A stretch of 60,111 bases of DNA. It comes from Methylocystis silviterrae (lineage in GTDB: Bacteria; Pseudomonadota; Alphaproteobacteria; Rhizobiales; Beijerinckiaceae). The stretch covers positions 1 to 60,111 of the forward strand of contig NZ_JABVWW010000016.1 of the NCBI RefSeq assembly GCF_013350005.1, given 5' to 3'. The stretch's first letter is position 1; each line of letters opens with the position of its first letter. The notes under the pieces were generated by a model. It was not told the DNA's origin. It did not search any database and worked only from the letters and a program-made list of their open reading frames with translations. This document shows, piece by piece, positions 59,580 through 60,111 of this stretch. Both the position numbers and the translations under genes were made by a program.

Positions 59580-60111
59580 AGTGTCAATCGGCTCGCTGAA
59601 TTGACCCCCTGTCGGCGTCCAACATTGACCCCTCTGTTGCGCGCGTCGTGACGGAAGGAGGGCGTAGCCTGACTGGAGTTACGACGCGCGCGGCGGCGTG
59701 ATCAGACGCGGTTTTTGAAGCGCCAGCTTTCGTTGCCGGTTTCGACGATGTCGCAGTGGTGGGTGAGACGATCGAGCAGCGCGGTCGTCATCTTCGGATC
59801 CCCGAAGACGCTTGGCCATTCGCCGAAGGCGAGATTGGTCGTGACGATGATCGACGTGCGCTCATAGAGCCGGCTGACGAGATGGAACAGGAGCTGGCCG
59901 CCGGCCTGGGCGCAGGGCAGATAGCCAAGTTCATCGAGAATGACGAAGTCGAGACGGGTCAGATAATCGGCGAGCCGTCCCTGGCGTCCGGCGCGTGTCT
60001 CAGCCTCGAGGCGATTGACCAGATCGACGGTGGCGAAGAAGCGTCCGCGCACGCCGGCGCGAATGCAATTGCGGGCGATAGCGATCGCGAGATGCGTTTT
60101 GCCCGTTCCAG
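59580..60111 (-). mobile_element. IS21-family insertion sequence, partial (runs past the window end)
   Basis: The left end starts at about 59,580 with TGTCAATCGG and is followed by repeated TTGACCCC-type blocks (TGAATTGACCCCCTGTCGG, CAACATTGACCCCTC), the terminal arrangement of IS21 elements. It carries istB on the minus strand. istA and the right end lie beyond 60,111. The end cuts the lytic transglycosylase gene. Confidence 0.75.
59702..60111 (-). CDS. istB: IstB-type ATPase of IS21 (5' end outside the window)
   Basis: 136 codons visible, open at the window edge. Walker [13 protein letters not shown] lies at the edge. [20 protein letters not shown], Walker [41 protein letters not shown] and [20 protein letters not shown] complete the IstB helper ATPase. 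It assists the IstA transposase. Full-length IstB is about 245-265 residues, so roughly half is missing off the edge. Confidence 0.93.
   Translation of the reverse strand, partial: GTGKTHLAIAIARNCIRAGVRGRFFATVDLVNRLEAETRAGRQGRLADYLTRLDFVILDELGYLPCAQAGGQLLFHLVSRLYERTSIIVTTNLAFGEWPSVFGDPKMTTALLDRLTHHCDIVETGNESWRFKNRV

Noticed and set aside
1-60111. CRISPR array or rRNA genes
   Set aside because: No regularly spaced direct repeats with unique spacers and no rRNA-like sequence were seen.
42000-60111. Right attachment site (second tRNA-Met 3' copy) of the conjugative element
   Set aside because: I looked for the TCGGGGGTTCGAGTCCCTCC block and did not find it; it would lie beyond the window.

Overview
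The window is GC-rich alphaproteobacterial DNA. A Hyphomicrobiales (Rhizobiales) host, possibly a methanotroph-like Methylocystis/Methylosinus relative, is my inference from gene content and codon use; no rRNA or core housekeeping gene is present to prove it. Almost everything is accessory DNA: two mobile regions lie side by side at two tRNA genes.

Region 1 (about 657-39,810) is a metal(loid) island. It starts at tRNA-Phe with a broken tyrosine integrase just inside. It ends at a degenerate direct copy of the 3' half of that tRNA at 39,769-39,808. Inside, in order: merR/merT plus a small Cys-rich mer-associated gene; a LysR-linked redox/stress cluster; an MTA-phosphorylase-type gene; a copper-type bufferin operon (bufA2-bufB-bufC) with a permuted NlpC/P60-type hydrolase; a large set of genes of the kind found around arsenosugar synthesis (two TIGR04282-type and one TIGR04283-type sugar transferases, other glycosyltransferases, rhodanese, arsenosugar-type ArsM, PstSCAB, DUF547, DUF3047, TVP38, MerA-like flavoprotein, a radical SAM enzyme, AhpD-like proteins); an ECF sigma factor with its NrsF membrane anti-sigma; an adenylate/guanylate cyclase; a sterol-desaturase-like protein; and a CusCBA-type Cu/Ag efflux operon.

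The most striking observation is a shared promoter-like motif, GTAAC - 16/17 bp - CGAA. It occurs at eight intergenic places, with a ninth differing at one base, all between 5.7 and 30.9 kb. The sites precede the bufferin operon, both arms of two divergent sugar-transferase/radical-SAM regions, the cyclase unit and several decayed genes. It resembles the motif I remember for Caulobacter SigF. This suggests that the sigF-nrsF pair at 18.1-19.4 kb controls a single regulon joining bufferin production to an arsenosugar-like pathway. sigF-nrsF-arsM-pstSCAB also look like one transcription unit. No canonical ArsS is visible; a different radical SAM protein and an MTA-phosphorylase homologue could supply the equivalent chemistry.

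Region 2 (39,944 to beyond the window end) is a decaying integrative conjugative element at tRNA-Met. A large serine recombinase ends inside the tRNA gene on the opposite strand. It is followed by a trb-type mating-pair locus (DUF2274, trbI, G, F, L, K, J, E, D, C, B), copG, traG, two toxin-antitoxin modules (Xre/RES and TacA/TacT-like), a DUF3363-type relaxase, a lytic transglycosylase and the start of an IS21-family element. trbL and traG have in-frame stop codons. The relaxase is frameshifted and lacks its usual C-terminus. The transglycosylase is frameshifted and cut off by the IS. The element is therefore probably no longer self-transmissible.
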